In this document: one piece after another, positions 17,314 through 25,534 of the stretch
Numbering within the stretch: the first letter of the stretch is position 1
How the letters are laid out: each line of letters opens with the position of its first letter
NCBI RefSeq assembly: GCF_017743935.1
Contig: NZ_JAGHRE010000003.1
Span: 1 to 64,000, forward strand
Direction of reading: 5' to 3'
Origin: Tropicibacter sp. R16_0
Lineage (GTDB): Bacteria > Pseudomonadota > Alphaproteobacteria > Rhodobacterales > Rhodobacteraceae
Length of the DNA: 64,000 nucleotides
Translations under genes and position numbers: made by a program
Notes under the pieces: generated by a model
What the model was told of the DNA's origin: nothing
Databases searched by the model: none
Seen by the model: only the letters and a program-made list of their open reading frames with translations

Positions 17314-18530
17314 TGGTCCAGAACCTGTGATGGAAGGTGAAACAGAAACCAGATCGCGACCGCCTTGATCAGGCAGGGCAACACGGCATAGGCAAAGTTC
17401 AGTGCATTCAAGGCATCAGTGGAATTCTGCTGGCCTGCCTCGAACCCAGCCCAATTGAGGTAGGGCAACACCAGTGCCGCGGCCAGTGCGAGCGACAATT
17501 TCAGGGTAAAGGACCAGATGCCAAAGGCTTGACCCGCTTTCAGGTTGGCCCGTTGCAGGGTTGCCGAGAAGAGCACAGGCAGGATCACCATATCGGCACC
17601 CAATGCGGCGCCCGAGGCGATGCAGATCAGGGCAAAGGGAACCGCGGCCCCGGCAGGCAGGATCGCGGCCCCGGCAAAGCTGAGGATGGCGAGCATCATC
17701 GCGGGGATCAGGATGCGGCGGGGGCCGTGGCGGCGCACAAGACGAGTCCAGATCGGGATGGACAGGCCAGACGCCACAAAGAACAACAGCAGGAAGGGAC
17801 CGGCCAGGCCTGTGAGCATCAACCGATCTTCGACATAGAACAAGAACAGGGTTGAGGTGATGGCGACCGGCAAGCCATTGATGAGCGCCAGGAGAAGCAG
17901 TTGACCGATGCCCGGTTGCTTGAGGTTGGCCAAGCCAAAGCTGGAAGCAGGTTGAGCGGCAGAGCTCCACAACCCTCGGGTCGTCAGGGCAACCACCCCC
18001 AGAAACAGACAGAGCAACACGCCAAAGGCGGCATAACCCTGACCCAAGGCAATCAGAACCGTCGGCGCGGTGGTCGCCAAGATGATGCCAAGGATCGCAC
18101 CGCCTTCACGGTATTTGGCAAGGTCATAGAGTGCCGCGCTCTGGTCGCTGCCTGCGAGGGCCACGGTTTGCCCGTAGAACAGGATCGAGCCCAAGCTGTA
18201 AGAGGTGAAGAGCAGCGCCAGCGAAGCCACCACCCAGGGCCCCACGGAAATGGGGGCGGTGATGGAAAACAGGCACAGGAACCCCACGCACATGCCAAGC
18301 AGGGCCACCGTGGCAAACCCCCTGCGGAACGCAGGCCAACGATCTACCATCCAGCCCAAGGCCGGGTCCTGCACGAAATCCAGCACCCGGATGCCGATCA
18401 GCAGAATGCCGATGGCCGACAGGCTGAGGCCCAATTCGCTGGCGGCAAACCGTGGCAAGTGGATGTAGAGCGGCAACCCCGCGGCAGCCAATGCCATGGA
18501 AAAGAGAGAGACCTGCGCGCGCTGCATCAT
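17310..18530 (-). CDS. MFS transporter (GPH/sugar-cation symporter-like)
   Basis: The roughly 406-residue protein has about 12 hydrophobic segments and the pattern of the GPH group (LDFVQDPALGWMVDRW near the second helix, ARNRG-like basic loops). The substrate is not known; in sigma-E clusters of this type a GPH-like transporter is a constant member and may move a lipid-related compound. The start is one of two consecutive ATGs at 18530 and 18527, after GAGGGGA; the second has better spacing. Confidence 0.82.
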   Translation of the reverse strand: MMQRAQVSLFSMALAAAGLPLYIHLPRFAASELGLSLSAIGILLIGIRVLDFVQDPALGWMVDRWPAFRRGFATVALLGMCVGFLCLFSITAPISVGPWVVASLALLFTSYSLGSILFYGQTVALAGSDQSAALYDLAKYREGGAILGIILATTAPTVLIALGQGYAAFGVLLCLFLGVVALTTRGLWSSAAQPASSFGLANLKQPGIGQLLLLALINGLPVAITSTLFLFYVEDRLMLTGLAGPFLLLFFVASGLSIPIWTRLVRRHGPRRILIPAMMLAILSFAGAAILPAGAAVPFALICIASGAALGADMVILPVLFSATLQRANLKAGQAFGIWSFTLKLSLALAAALVLPYLNWAGFEAGQQNSTDALNALNFAYAVLPCLIKAVAIWFLFHLPSQVLDQ

Positions 18531-19045
18531 TCCCCTCGGAGGCGCTTGGACAGGCGCACGGAACGGCTTTGATCCGACAGCCAGATACCAAGAAAGCGTT
18601 CGCGGATTTGCGGATGCCTCAGGGTGCAAGTCCTGGTGCCGTTGAACCACAAGGTTACTTGGTCGGCGGTCTCGGATTGGGCGATGAAGTGATCCCCGGC
18701 CGACGCGTCGCGGTAGCAGGGGGCCAGCTTGCGGGCGATTTGTGCGTGGTCGGCGCGCTTGCCCTCGATACGTTCAAGTTCGGCCATGGTGGCGGTCTGA
18801 AAGGCGTTCTGCTTGATGGTGCGGGCGTAGACCAGACGCAGTGCGACCGGGTTGCGCCAGTCGAACTGCGCACCTGAGGGGGTGAACAGCGTCGCATCGT
18901 AAAGCGGAAAACCGTACCAGCGCATGGTGACCTCGCCGCGGGCTGCGGCTTGGGGCACGGCTGAGGTGATGACACTCATGCCTTTTTCTGCCCAAGCGGG
19001 CAGGGCGGTCATGGTGATCAGGATGAGGGGAAGGAGTTTACGCAT
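18527..19045 (-). CDS. Chalcone-isomerase-like exported protein
   Basis: The 172-residue protein has a signal peptide (MRKLLPLILITMTALPAWA). The following domain has the chalcone-isomerase-like pattern: RWYGFPLYDATLFTP, LRLVYARTIKQN, and LGIWLSDQSRSV at the end. Bacterial relatives are of unknown function; fatty-acid binding has been proposed for the fold. The ATG at 19045 overlaps the methyltransferase stop by eight bases. It belongs to the sigma-E operon. Confidence 0.8.
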   Translation of the reverse strand: MRKLLPLILITMTALPAWAEKGMSVITSAVPQAAARGEVTMRWYGFPLYDATLFTPSGAQFDWRNPVALRLVYARTIKQNAFQTATMAELERIEGKRADHAQIARKLAPCYRDASAGDHFIAQSETADQVTLWFNGTRTCTLRHPQIRERFLGIWLSDQSRSVRLSKRLRGE

Positions 19046-20195
19046 GAGACAGCTCCACTTGCACCACATCCGTGCCTTTGGTCGCAAAGGACGCAGCACA
19101 GATTTCAAGGTAATACCGCCAGCTGCGGATAAAGCGGTCAGAGAACCCAAGCGCCTTGATCCGGGCAATCTGCTCGTTCAGGCGCTCGGCCCAGATCCGG
19201 CAGGTGGCGGCATAATCGGCGCCAAAGGAATAGCTGTCGCGCACATCCAGCCCGACCTCGCGCGCATGGTGGGAAATCACGGCGTCAGACAACAGCATGC
19301 CGCCCGGGAAGGTGTATTGGCGAATATAGTCCGAGCGACGGCGGTATATGTCAAAGTTGCTGTCAGGCACGGTGATCGCCTGAACCACGGCACGGCCATC
19401 GTCCGCCAGACAAGATTTGAGCTGCGCAAAATACTGCGGCCAGTATTTTTCTCCGACGGCTTCGATCATCTCGATGGAAACGATGTTGTCGTATTTGCCG
19501 GTCTCGGCGCGATAATCCCGCAACGCAATGTCGGCGCGCCCGTCCAGACGCGCGTCGGCATACCCCTTTTGCGAGCGTGAGATTGTGAGGCCCGTCACAT
19601 GACGCCCGCGCTCGGCCGCCCGTTCGGCAAATCCGCCCCAACCACAGCCAATTTCCAGTGTGCGTTCTCCGGCGGTCAACTTGTCGAGCACGCGGTCGTA
19701 TTTGCGTTGCTGTCCGCGCTCAAGGTCCATGTCGTCTTCGGTGAACAATGCCGAGGAATAGGTCATCGAACGATCCAGCCAGAGCTGGTAGAACTCGTTG
19801 CCCACGTCATAATGGGCGCGGATGTTACGCGACGACCCACGTTTGGAGTTTGCCCGCAACAGGCGGTCGACCGCCCGAAACTTGAGCCGATTGAACGCGC
19901 TTGGCTCGACATAGTCTGCAAAGTGATCCGAATTGCCCAGGGCCACGGTTGCCACATCCTCGATCGAGGGGGTTTCCCAAAGGCCGTCGACATAAGCCTC
20001 GCCCAGTCCGACATCGCCGCGCGCGGCCAAGGCCGAGATCACCGACCAGTCGCGGATGACCATCTCGGATTCCACGCCGCCCGAGCCGAACTGATGCACG
20101 CTTCCTTCGGGTGTGTGGATCGTTACGCGGCCGGTCTGGATCTGGCTGCAGGCGTCCAGAAAGTTGTGCTTTACACGTTTGCTGACATAGAACAC
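19038..20195 (-). CDS. SAM-dependent fatty-acyl phospholipid methyltransferase (CFA synthase family)
   Basis: The 385-residue protein matches cyclopropane-fatty-acyl-phospholipid synthases. It has the SAM site LEIGCGWGGFAERAAERG, the approach segment HYDVGNEFYQLWLD, and SIEMIEAVGEKYWP. It acts on unsaturated acyl chains of phospholipids. In Rhodobacter sphaeroides a sigma-E-linked homologue (UfaM) adds a methyl branch as the first step to furan fatty acids, so it may not make cyclopropanes. The start is a GTG at 20195, preceded by AGGAGA, and overlaps DUF1365 by 25 bases. Confidence 0.88.
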   Translation of the reverse strand: MFYVSKRVKHNFLDACSQIQTGRVTIHTPEGSVHQFGSGGVESEMVIRDWSVISALAARGDVGLGEAYVDGLWETPSIEDVATVALGNSDHFADYVEPSAFNRLKFRAVDRLLRANSKRGSSRNIRAHYDVGNEFYQLWLDRSMTYSSALFTEDDMDLERGQQRKYDRVLDKLTAGERTLEIGCGWGGFAERAAERGRHVTGLTISRSQKGYADARLDGRADIALRDYRAETGKYDNIVSIEMIEAVGEKYWPQYFAQLKSCLADDGRAVVQAITVPDSNFDIYRRRSDYIRQYTFPGGMLLSDAVISHHAREVGLDVRDSYSFGADYAATCRIWAERLNEQIARIKALGFSDRFIRSWRYYLEICAASFATKGTDVVQVELSHA

Positions 20196-20944
20196 GCGCT
20201 TGTCTCCTGTTCGGGTGGGGTGGGGTGCGGGCGATAGCTGGCGCCCTTGAGTTTCAGTTTGAGGGCCTGCCAGTAGATCAGCGAAATCGTCCTGAGTGCA
20301 CCAAACGGCCGCCGAACCAGGGCTGCCAGGATCGACGCGCTTGTCATCGGCTTGCGCGCGCCCATGAGCGTGGCAATCACGCCCTGATCGCCGTTCTCAT
20401 GGGCGATGCGGATTGAGATGCGCTCTCTATCGACCAGAAAGTTAAACCGATAGGTGCCTTCGACGTCCTGAAACGGCGACACATGCATCAGCTTCACGGC
20501 CGTGATCGTGTCCGCGGCAGAGATCGCTGCAAAATCGGGCAGGTGGCACATATAGCTGTGGCGGTCGCCAAACGTATTGTTGGTTTCGGCGATGACTGCG
20601 ATCAACGCGTCACCGTCATGAGCCAACCAGAAACTGACGGGATTGAAGTGGTATCCCATGCAGGTGGGCTGGGTCAGCAGCTGCACCGTGAACGGGCGGT
20701 CCAAACCAGCCTTGCGGAACTGCTCGATTGCCCAGCTTACGCCTGCTCCATTGTCGCGTTCGCCGCCATGGTGACGGTCGTGCACGGCAAACAGGTTGAA
20801 CCGGTTGCGCGAAAACAGGGTAGGGCCCGCGTTCTGCTCTGGGTCCAGCAACACGAAGTCGACCCCATAGCGGAAGGCGTTTGAAATCTCTCCGCGTCGG
20901 GCGTGCGTCGTATACCCCGCGATATGATCCGGCCAGTGGGTCAT
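20171..20944 (-). CDS. DUF1365 family protein
   Basis: The 257-residue protein is a clear DUF1365 member: FRYGVDFVLLDPE, NRFNLFAVHDRHHG, and TQPTCMGYHFNPVSFWLAHD. Such proteins almost always sit between an FAD oxidoreductase and a CFA-type methyltransferase, as here. The reaction is not established; involvement in fatty-acyl chain modification is inferred from context. Its ATG overlaps the stop of the FAD oxidoreductase (ATGA). Confidence 0.88.
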   Translation of the reverse strand: MTHWPDHIAGYTTHARRGEISNAFRYGVDFVLLDPEQNAGPTLFSRNRFNLFAVHDRHHGGERDNGAGVSWAIEQFRKAGLDRPFTVQLLTQPTCMGYHFNPVSFWLAHDGDALIAVIAETNNTFGDRHSYMCHLPDFAAISAADTITAVKLMHVSPFQDVEGTYRFNFLVDRERISIRIAHENGDQGVIATLMGARKPMTSASILAALVRRPFGALRTISLIYWQALKLKLKGASYRPHPTPPEQETSACSMSANV

Positions 20945-22221
20945 ACCAGCTCGACCTCAAGCTGGCGGGCGACGCGCACGGCGCTGGCAAATCCATCCTC
21001 GTGAAAGCCATTGCGCAGCCAGGCTCCGGTGAACCAGGTGTTGTTCTGGCCTTGCATTGCTGCGATCCGCTTCTGCGCCTTAAGGGCCGCGCGATCAAAC
21101 ACCGGGTGACGGAACACCGTCTGGTCGTAGATCAAAGCCTCATTCACCGGGCTCGCGGGGTTGAGCGACACAAACAAGGGGTCGCTGTCTGGGATGTTCT
21201 GAAGCCGGTTCATCCAATAGGTAACGCCGATGGCACGGTGGGTTTCGCGGCTGTCGGCCTTGTAGACCCAGCTGGACCAGCACGCCCGCCGGTTTGGCAT
21301 TTGCTTGGTGTCGCGGTGCAGGACCATCGTGTTGTCCTGAAACCCGATATCCGACAAGGCGGACTGTTCGTCCGTCGTAGGGCGCGCCAGCATCCTGAGC
21401 GCCTGATCCGGGTGGCAGGCAAAAACCACCTGATCGAACCGCTCCGGCTCTTGCCCCGCGACCTTGATGTGGGCGTTTACGCTGTCGCGTTGAACGGCTT
21501 GCACCGGCGTGTTCGAGCGCAAGGTAACGCCATTGAGGCTCAACTGATGGATCAGGCGAGAGACATACTCGCGGCTGCCACCTTTGACTGTCCACCATTG
21601 ATGCTGACCGCGGAAGTTCATCAAGGCGTGATTGCGAAAGAACCGCACCAGGGATTCTGCGGGGAAATTGCGGATCTCTTGCGCCGGAGAAGACCAGATC
21701 GCACCGCAGAACGGCATCAGATAATAGTCCTGAAACCAGCGACCCAAATTCAGCGAATCCACCAACTCGCCAATAGTGATGTCGTCGTTCTTGGCCATTT
21801 CTTCGGCTTGCGCGTTGAAACGGAAGATATCGTTGATCATGCGATAGAAAGACGGCTTGAACATGTTGCTGCGCTGGCCAAGAAGGGCGTCGAGGCTGCG
21901 CAGCGCATATTCGACGCGGCCGTTGTCGACGCTGATGCCAAAGCTCATGTCACTTTTTTGAACCGGAACGTCTAGATCCTGAAACAGGCGCGTCAGATGG
22001 GGGTAGTTGGCATAGTTGAAAACGATAAAGCCGGTGTCGACCGGCTGATCCCCACGAATGCCGGCGGTCACAGTTCGCGCATGCCCTCCAAACCGTGCCT
22101 CTGCCTCGAACAGGGTGACACGATGGGACCGCGACAACAGGTAGGCGGTCGCCATCCCGGATATCCCACCGCCTATGACTGCGATCTTTTTGCTTGGCTG
22201 CGGTGATAAATCGAATGACAT
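20941..22221 (-). CDS. NAD(P)/FAD-dependent oxidoreductase, amine-oxidase type
   Basis: The 426-residue protein begins with an FAD-binding GGGISGMATAYLLSRSH and has a C-terminal FTGAWLRNGFHEDGF second FAD segment. Proteins of this type occur next to DUF1365 and CFA methyltransferases. In Rhodobacter sphaeroides an oxidoreductase of this cluster has been assigned to desaturation of a methylated acyl chain (UfaD), and I infer a similar role. It is the first gene of the minus-strand sigma-E operon; the promoter -10 box ends 26 bases before the ATG, and AGGA precedes the start. Confidence 0.87.
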   Translation of the reverse strand: MSFDLSPQPSKKIAVIGGGISGMATAYLLSRSHRVTLFEAEARFGGHARTVTAGIRGDQPVDTGFIVFNYANYPHLTRLFQDLDVPVQKSDMSFGISVDNGRVEYALRSLDALLGQRSNMFKPSFYRMINDIFRFNAQAEEMAKNDDITIGELVDSLNLGRWFQDYYLMPFCGAIWSSPAQEIRNFPAESLVRFFRNHALMNFRGQHQWWTVKGGSREYVSRLIHQLSLNGVTLRSNTPVQAVQRDSVNAHIKVAGQEPERFDQVVFACHPDQALRMLARPTTDEQSALSDIGFQDNTMVLHRDTKQMPNRRACWSSWVYKADSRETHRAIGVTYWMNRLQNIPDSDPLFVSLNPASPVNEALIYDQTVFRHPVFDRAALKAQKRIAAMQGQNNTWFTGAWLRNGFHEDGFASAVRVARQLEVELV

Positions 22222-22247
22222 GAGTGATCCTGTTTGGTGGTTTGAAC

Positions 22248-22277
22248 TGAGTACGCCCAGCTATTGCGATTGGATCA
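22248..22277 (-). promoter_or_regulatory. Sigma-E promoter for the seven-gene operon
   Basis: On the minus strand, TGATCC (22272-22277) is followed after exactly 18 bp by TACTCA (22248-22253). This matches the RpoE consensus known from Rhodobacter sphaeroides, TGATCC-N18-TAAGA, in the -35 box and spacing. Transcription would start about 20 bases before the FAD oxidoreductase ATG. Confidence 0.72.
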
Positions 22278-22285
22278 TAAATATT

Positions 22286-22315
22286 TGATCCAATTGTTCT
22301 CTTCGCGCGTAACCC
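22286..22315 (+). promoter_or_regulatory. Sigma-E promoter for rpoE-chrR
   Basis: TGATCC (22286-22291), then 18 bp, then TAACCC (22310-22315) fits the RpoE consensus and implies autoregulation. Its -35 box is the inverted copy of the -35 of the opposite promoter, with only eight bases between them. The expected transcription start, about 22321, makes the ATGs at 22320/22323 unlikely starts. Confidence 0.75.
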
Positions 22316-22415
22316 GTGTATGATGACTTTCGAACTGGATTATGCATCGGACGAGGAACAGGCGGAACACACGCCGCTAGAGCGTGTTCTGCGGACAAAC
22401 AGGGCTGCTCGACAC

Positions 22416-22982
22416 GTGACCTCAGAGCCAACGAAAGAGTACTCGCTTCAGACGCAATGGATGATCGCGGTCAGGGATGAGCGTGACAAAGATGCCTATC
22501 TTCAGCTCTTCGATCACTTTGCGCCCCGGCTTAAGGGATACCTGATGAAATCGGGCATGTCCGATGCTCAGGCCGAAGATGTGGTGCAGGACGCGATGCT
22601 GTCGGTGTGGCGAAAGGCGCATCTTTTCGATCCGCACCGGGCCGCCGTTTCCAGCTGGATCTATCAAATCGCAAAAAATCGGCAAATTGATGTGATCCGA
22701 AAGGAACGACGCCCCGTACCAGAAGAGCTCAAACAACCTGAGGAGACGGAAGAAGACGCCTCTCAGATCGTCGGGCTGGAGCAGGAATTGGGTAAACTGA
22801 GGGATGCGTTGCAGACTCTGTCGCCAGATCAGCGGCAGATGATCGAACACGCATACCTGGGCGAACTCAGCCACAAGGACATACAGGAAAAGACGGGCTT
22901 GCCTTTGGGCACCATCAAATCACGTATACGCCTGGGGCTGACACGGTTGCGCCACGAATTGAAAGGATTGAACAGGTCATGA
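22416..22982 (+). CDS. rpoE: ECF sigma factor RpoE (singlet-oxygen response, ECF11 type)
   Basis: The 188-residue protein has region 2 (FDHFAPRLKGYLMKSGM, then ASWI-like WIYQIAKNRQIDVIRK) and region 4 (IQEKTGLPLGTIKSRIRLGL) of the RpoE partner of ChrR. I prefer the GTG at 22416 because it gives the N-terminus length of characterised RpoE and leaves a leader of about 95 bases behind the sigma-E promoter. The frame is open to ATGs at 22320 and 22323, which would coincide with the transcription start. Its stop overlaps chrR (ATGA). Confidence 0.9.
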   Translation: MTSEPTKEYSLQTQWMIAVRDERDKDAYLQLFDHFAPRLKGYLMKSGMSDAQAEDVVQDAMLSVWRKAHLFDPHRAAVSSWIYQIAKNRQIDVIRKERRPVPEELKQPEETEEDASQIVGLEQELGKLRDALQTLSPDQRQMIEHAYLGELSHKDIQEKTGLPLGTIKSRIRLGLTRLRHELKGLNRS

Positions 22983-23614
22983 CGAGCATTGCTCATCATA
23001 TCCCAGATCATCTGTTGCAGGCCTACGCGGCCGGCTCGTTGCACTATTCGATGGACATGGTGATCGCAGCCCATGTGTCGATGTGCGATGAATGCCGATC
23101 CAGATTGGCCGCACATGAATGCGCAGGTGGCGCAGTTCTGGAAGAGACCCGCTCGGTTGGTGTCTCGGGAAGCATGCGCGCCAATGTGCTCGAGGCGCTG
23201 GACGCGCCCTGCAGCATAAGTGCGCCGCGCCGTGCATCAGGTGTGTTTCCTGCCCCGGTGATGGAGGCGTTGTCAGGTCAGCCGCCAAAGTGGCAGAAGA
23301 TGGGAGCTGGCGTGCGCCAATCCGTCTTGCACTCCGACAAGGCGGGCAGCGTGCGATTGTTGTACATCCCCGGTGGTCAGGCCGTGCCCGATCATGGGCA
23401 CCACGGTTTGGAACTGACTCTGGTCCTGCAAGGGGCCTTTGCGGACGAAGGCGGCCGGTTTGGTGTCGGTGACGTCGAGGTCGCGGATGATAGTGTCGAG
23501 CACACTCCAATCGCCGAGATGGGCCCGGCCTGCATCTGTCTTGCCGCAACCGAGGGCTCGTTGAAGTTCAACGCCTTGATCCCAAGGTTGCTGCAACCGT
23601 TCCTGCGCATTTGA
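22979..23614 (+). CDS. chrR: ChrR-type zinc anti-sigma factor
   Basis: The 211-residue protein has two domains. The N-terminal anti-sigma domain holds the zinc motif H-x3-C-x2-C in HVSMCDEC, with an earlier histidine in IAHHIPDH. The C-terminal cupin-like domain contains HGHHGLELTLVLQG, the second metal site. In the family it holds RpoE inactive until singlet oxygen or organic peroxides trigger its turnover. It is translationally coupled to rpoE. Confidence 0.93.
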   Translation: MTSIAHHIPDHLLQAYAAGSLHYSMDMVIAAHVSMCDECRSRLAAHECAGGAVLEETRSVGVSGSMRANVLEALDAPCSISAPRRASGVFPAPVMEALSGQPPKWQKMGAGVRQSVLHSDKAGSVRLLYIPGGQAVPDHGHHGLELTLVLQGAFADEGGRFGVGDVEVADDSVEHTPIAEMGPACICLAATEGSLKFNALIPRLLQPFLRI

Positions 23615-23696
23615 TCTAATGTCACTACGGCTGTGCGGAGCTCCATGAGCCCGACCGGCAGTCACACTAACTCAAAAGCGCCTTAATGACAGACTT

Positions 23697-23719
23697 GCGC
23701 GCATTCACTGCGCGCTTTT
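23697..23719 (+). terminator. Intrinsic terminator after chrR
   Basis: GCGCGC (23697-23702), a seven-base loop and GCGCGC (23710-23715) are followed by TTTTC. This is a short GC stem with a T-run, 83 bases after the chrR stop. The other sequence between chrR and the tRNA (23720-23909) shows no gene; it should hold the tRNA promoter. Confidence 0.65.
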
Positions 23720-23909
23720 CATGTGATTGGACGTACTCCTATGATCTGGTTTGCCAATATGTTGCGCCAAAGAACAAACAAGGCGAGCCTTGAAGAGGGG
23801 ACCCTGACAAGTCACTGCATCCATCGTAGTCAAAATGAATACTGAGATTGATTTTTGACCCTTGCAGTCCCTGCCGGAATGGTGCTAATCGCCCCGCATC
23901 AGCAAGAGT

Positions 23910-23985
23910 GCCCCTATAGCTCAGCTGGTAGAGCAACTGATTTGTAATCAGTAGGTCCGCGGTTCGAGTCCGTGTGGGGGCACCA
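23910..23985 (+). tRNA. tRNA-Thr (anticodon TGT)
   Basis: The 76-base gene folds as a normal cloverleaf. The acceptor GCCCCTA pairs with TGGGGGC, the D stem is GCTC/GAGC, the anticodon arm ACTGA-TTTGTAA-TCAGT gives TGT, the T arm has GGTTCGAGTCC, and the CCA is encoded. Its 3' end is the integration site of the island that follows. Confidence 0.95.
23970..23985 (+). repeat. attL, 16-bp core in the tRNA-Thr 3' end
   Basis: CCGTGTGGGGGCACCA here is identical to 34693-34708. The match stops exactly at both ends, as expected for a tyrosine-integrase crossover core that keeps the tRNA intact. Confidence 0.88.
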
Positions 23986-24066
23986 GACTTCTCCTGATTT
24001 CTTCATAGGAAACAGACCGTTACGAGTAATCTGGTTGCCTTCAAGGTGACACAGAAGGTAACACAC

Positions 24067-25485
24067 ATGTCTGTTGTTGTTCTTGAATCCGGAGCTTTCT
24101 CCATAGTGGCAAAGTATATTTTCCAGAAGTCTGGAAGCGCTGTCTGGTACTTTCGAAGACGAATTCCTGATGACGTTAGGAAGCACTACCCAGGCAAGAA
24201 GAACGGCTACCTCATCTTTTCGTTGGGCACCAAAGATCAGCTTGAGGCAGCTAAGAAGGCACATCAAAAAGCTCTTGAACAAGAAGCTATGTGGAAGAGT
24301 ATCCGCGATGGCAACGTTGCTGCGGGGCCGGAAGTTGTGAGCGCAGCTAAGGAGATGTTGAGTTCTTACGGATTGAAGCCGGGGCAATATGCTGAATATG
24401 AGGCTGCGGATCTTGAACCGGGTGAGTTCGTCAATGAGCTTCACCATCAAGTTGGTATCACTGGGTCGCACAATCAGTACAAGAACTGGCACAAAGACTT
24501 ACCTCCGGTGCATCGAATGGCTGGCGATCTGTTCTATGGAGGAAAAGAGCCTGTTTTTCTGTCAGTAGCCCTGAAGGAATTTCAGGAACTTAAAGGAGAA
24601 GACCCGAAAGACAGAGCTGGTAAAGACCGCGTTCGAGTCGTCAATGAGTTCATCACTCAATTTGGTGATCTCCCAATCGAAAAATATTCTCGAGATGATG
24701 CCAATTCCTTCGTCAAAGCTCTTCTGGAAAAGGGCAACAAGACGACGACCGTTCAGAGGCGAATCAACTCTATTCGACCGGTGTTTAGCTTCACTAGCAG
24801 AGAACGCGAGCTTACGGATAAACGGATATTTGAGAGCCTTAGTATTCCCAAGCTTGGAGAAGACACAAAAGCCAGATTGCCCTTCGAAAGGTCAGAAATT
24901 GCCTTGATTCAGGCGGCTTGCATTGCAGAAGATGACGACATTCGGTGGGTCGTCGCTCTGCTTTCAGACACAGGTATGCGTCTTGGCGAAGCAACCGGGC
25001 TCATGACGGCGGATGTCTATCTTGATGATCCAATACCCTATGTATCAATTCGCCCGAACAGTGCGCGTAGATTGAAGTCGAATTCCTCAGTTCGAGATGT
25101 TCCTTTGGTCGGTGCGTCTTTGTGGGCACTGCGTCGTGCGATGCCGTATGCCAAGAATGGTTTTGTTTTTCCAAGATATATTGATGCAACCAAGGATCCG
25201 GTTTTGCACAAGGGAACTAGTGCTTCCAATGCTCTCAAAAAGTGGTTGCGATCTCAGCCGATCACTCAGAGCGACATGAAAACCAACCACTCGTTCCGGC
25301 ACAGTGCCCAAGATCGCCTGAGAGAGGTGCAAACGCCTCAAGACATTCGCAATGCCATCTGCGGATGGACCAACAAGGGGATCGGCGAAGGATACGGCAG
25401 AGGTTTTAGTCTTGGAGTACTCGCACAGCATCTAGAGAAGATCGTTCTGCCTGAAACTATGCGCTTGATTCAGGGTGAAGAGTAA
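24067..25485 (+). CDS. Tyrosine-type site-specific integrase
   Basis: The 472-residue protein has the catalytic residues of tyrosine recombinases: Arg in DTGMRLGEATGL, the H-x-x-R box in NHSFRHSAQD, the GWTNKG segment and a Tyr in GEGYGRGF. The N-terminal part includes WYFRRRIPDDVRKHY, common in alphaproteobacterial island integrases. The ATG at 24067, preceded by GAAGG, is preferred to a GTG at 24046. It lies 81 bases after the tRNA-Thr gene, so it is the enzyme expected to have inserted the island there. Confidence 0.92.
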   Translation: MSVVVLESGAFSIVAKYIFQKSGSAVWYFRRRIPDDVRKHYPGKKNGYLIFSLGTKDQLEAAKKAHQKALEQEAMWKSIRDGNVAAGPEVVSAAKEMLSSYGLKPGQYAEYEAADLEPGEFVNELHHQVGITGSHNQYKNWHKDLPPVHRMAGDLFYGGKEPVFLSVALKEFQELKGEDPKDRAGKDRVRVVNEFITQFGDLPIEKYSRDDANSFVKALLEKGNKTTTVQRRINSIRPVFSFTSRERELTDKRIFESLSIPKLGEDTKARLPFERSEIALIQAACIAEDDDIRWVVALLSDTGMRLGEATGLMTADVYLDDPIPYVSIRPNSARRLKSNSSVRDVPLVGASLWALRRAMPYAKNGFVFPRYIDATKDPVLHKGTSASNALKKWLRSQPITQSDMKTNHSFRHSAQDRLREVQTPQDIRNAICGWTNKGIGEGYGRGFSLGVLAQHLEKIVLPETMRLIQGEE

Positions 25486-25534
25486 CATCCTGAAGTTAAA
25501 CATAAAATTCAAAATGAGAGCTGAGTAACAAAGA

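Noticed and set aside
20881-21975. A 364-residue plus-strand frame opposite the FAD oxidoreductase
   Set aside because: The opposite strand encodes clear FAD-binding motifs and is coupled to its neighbours.
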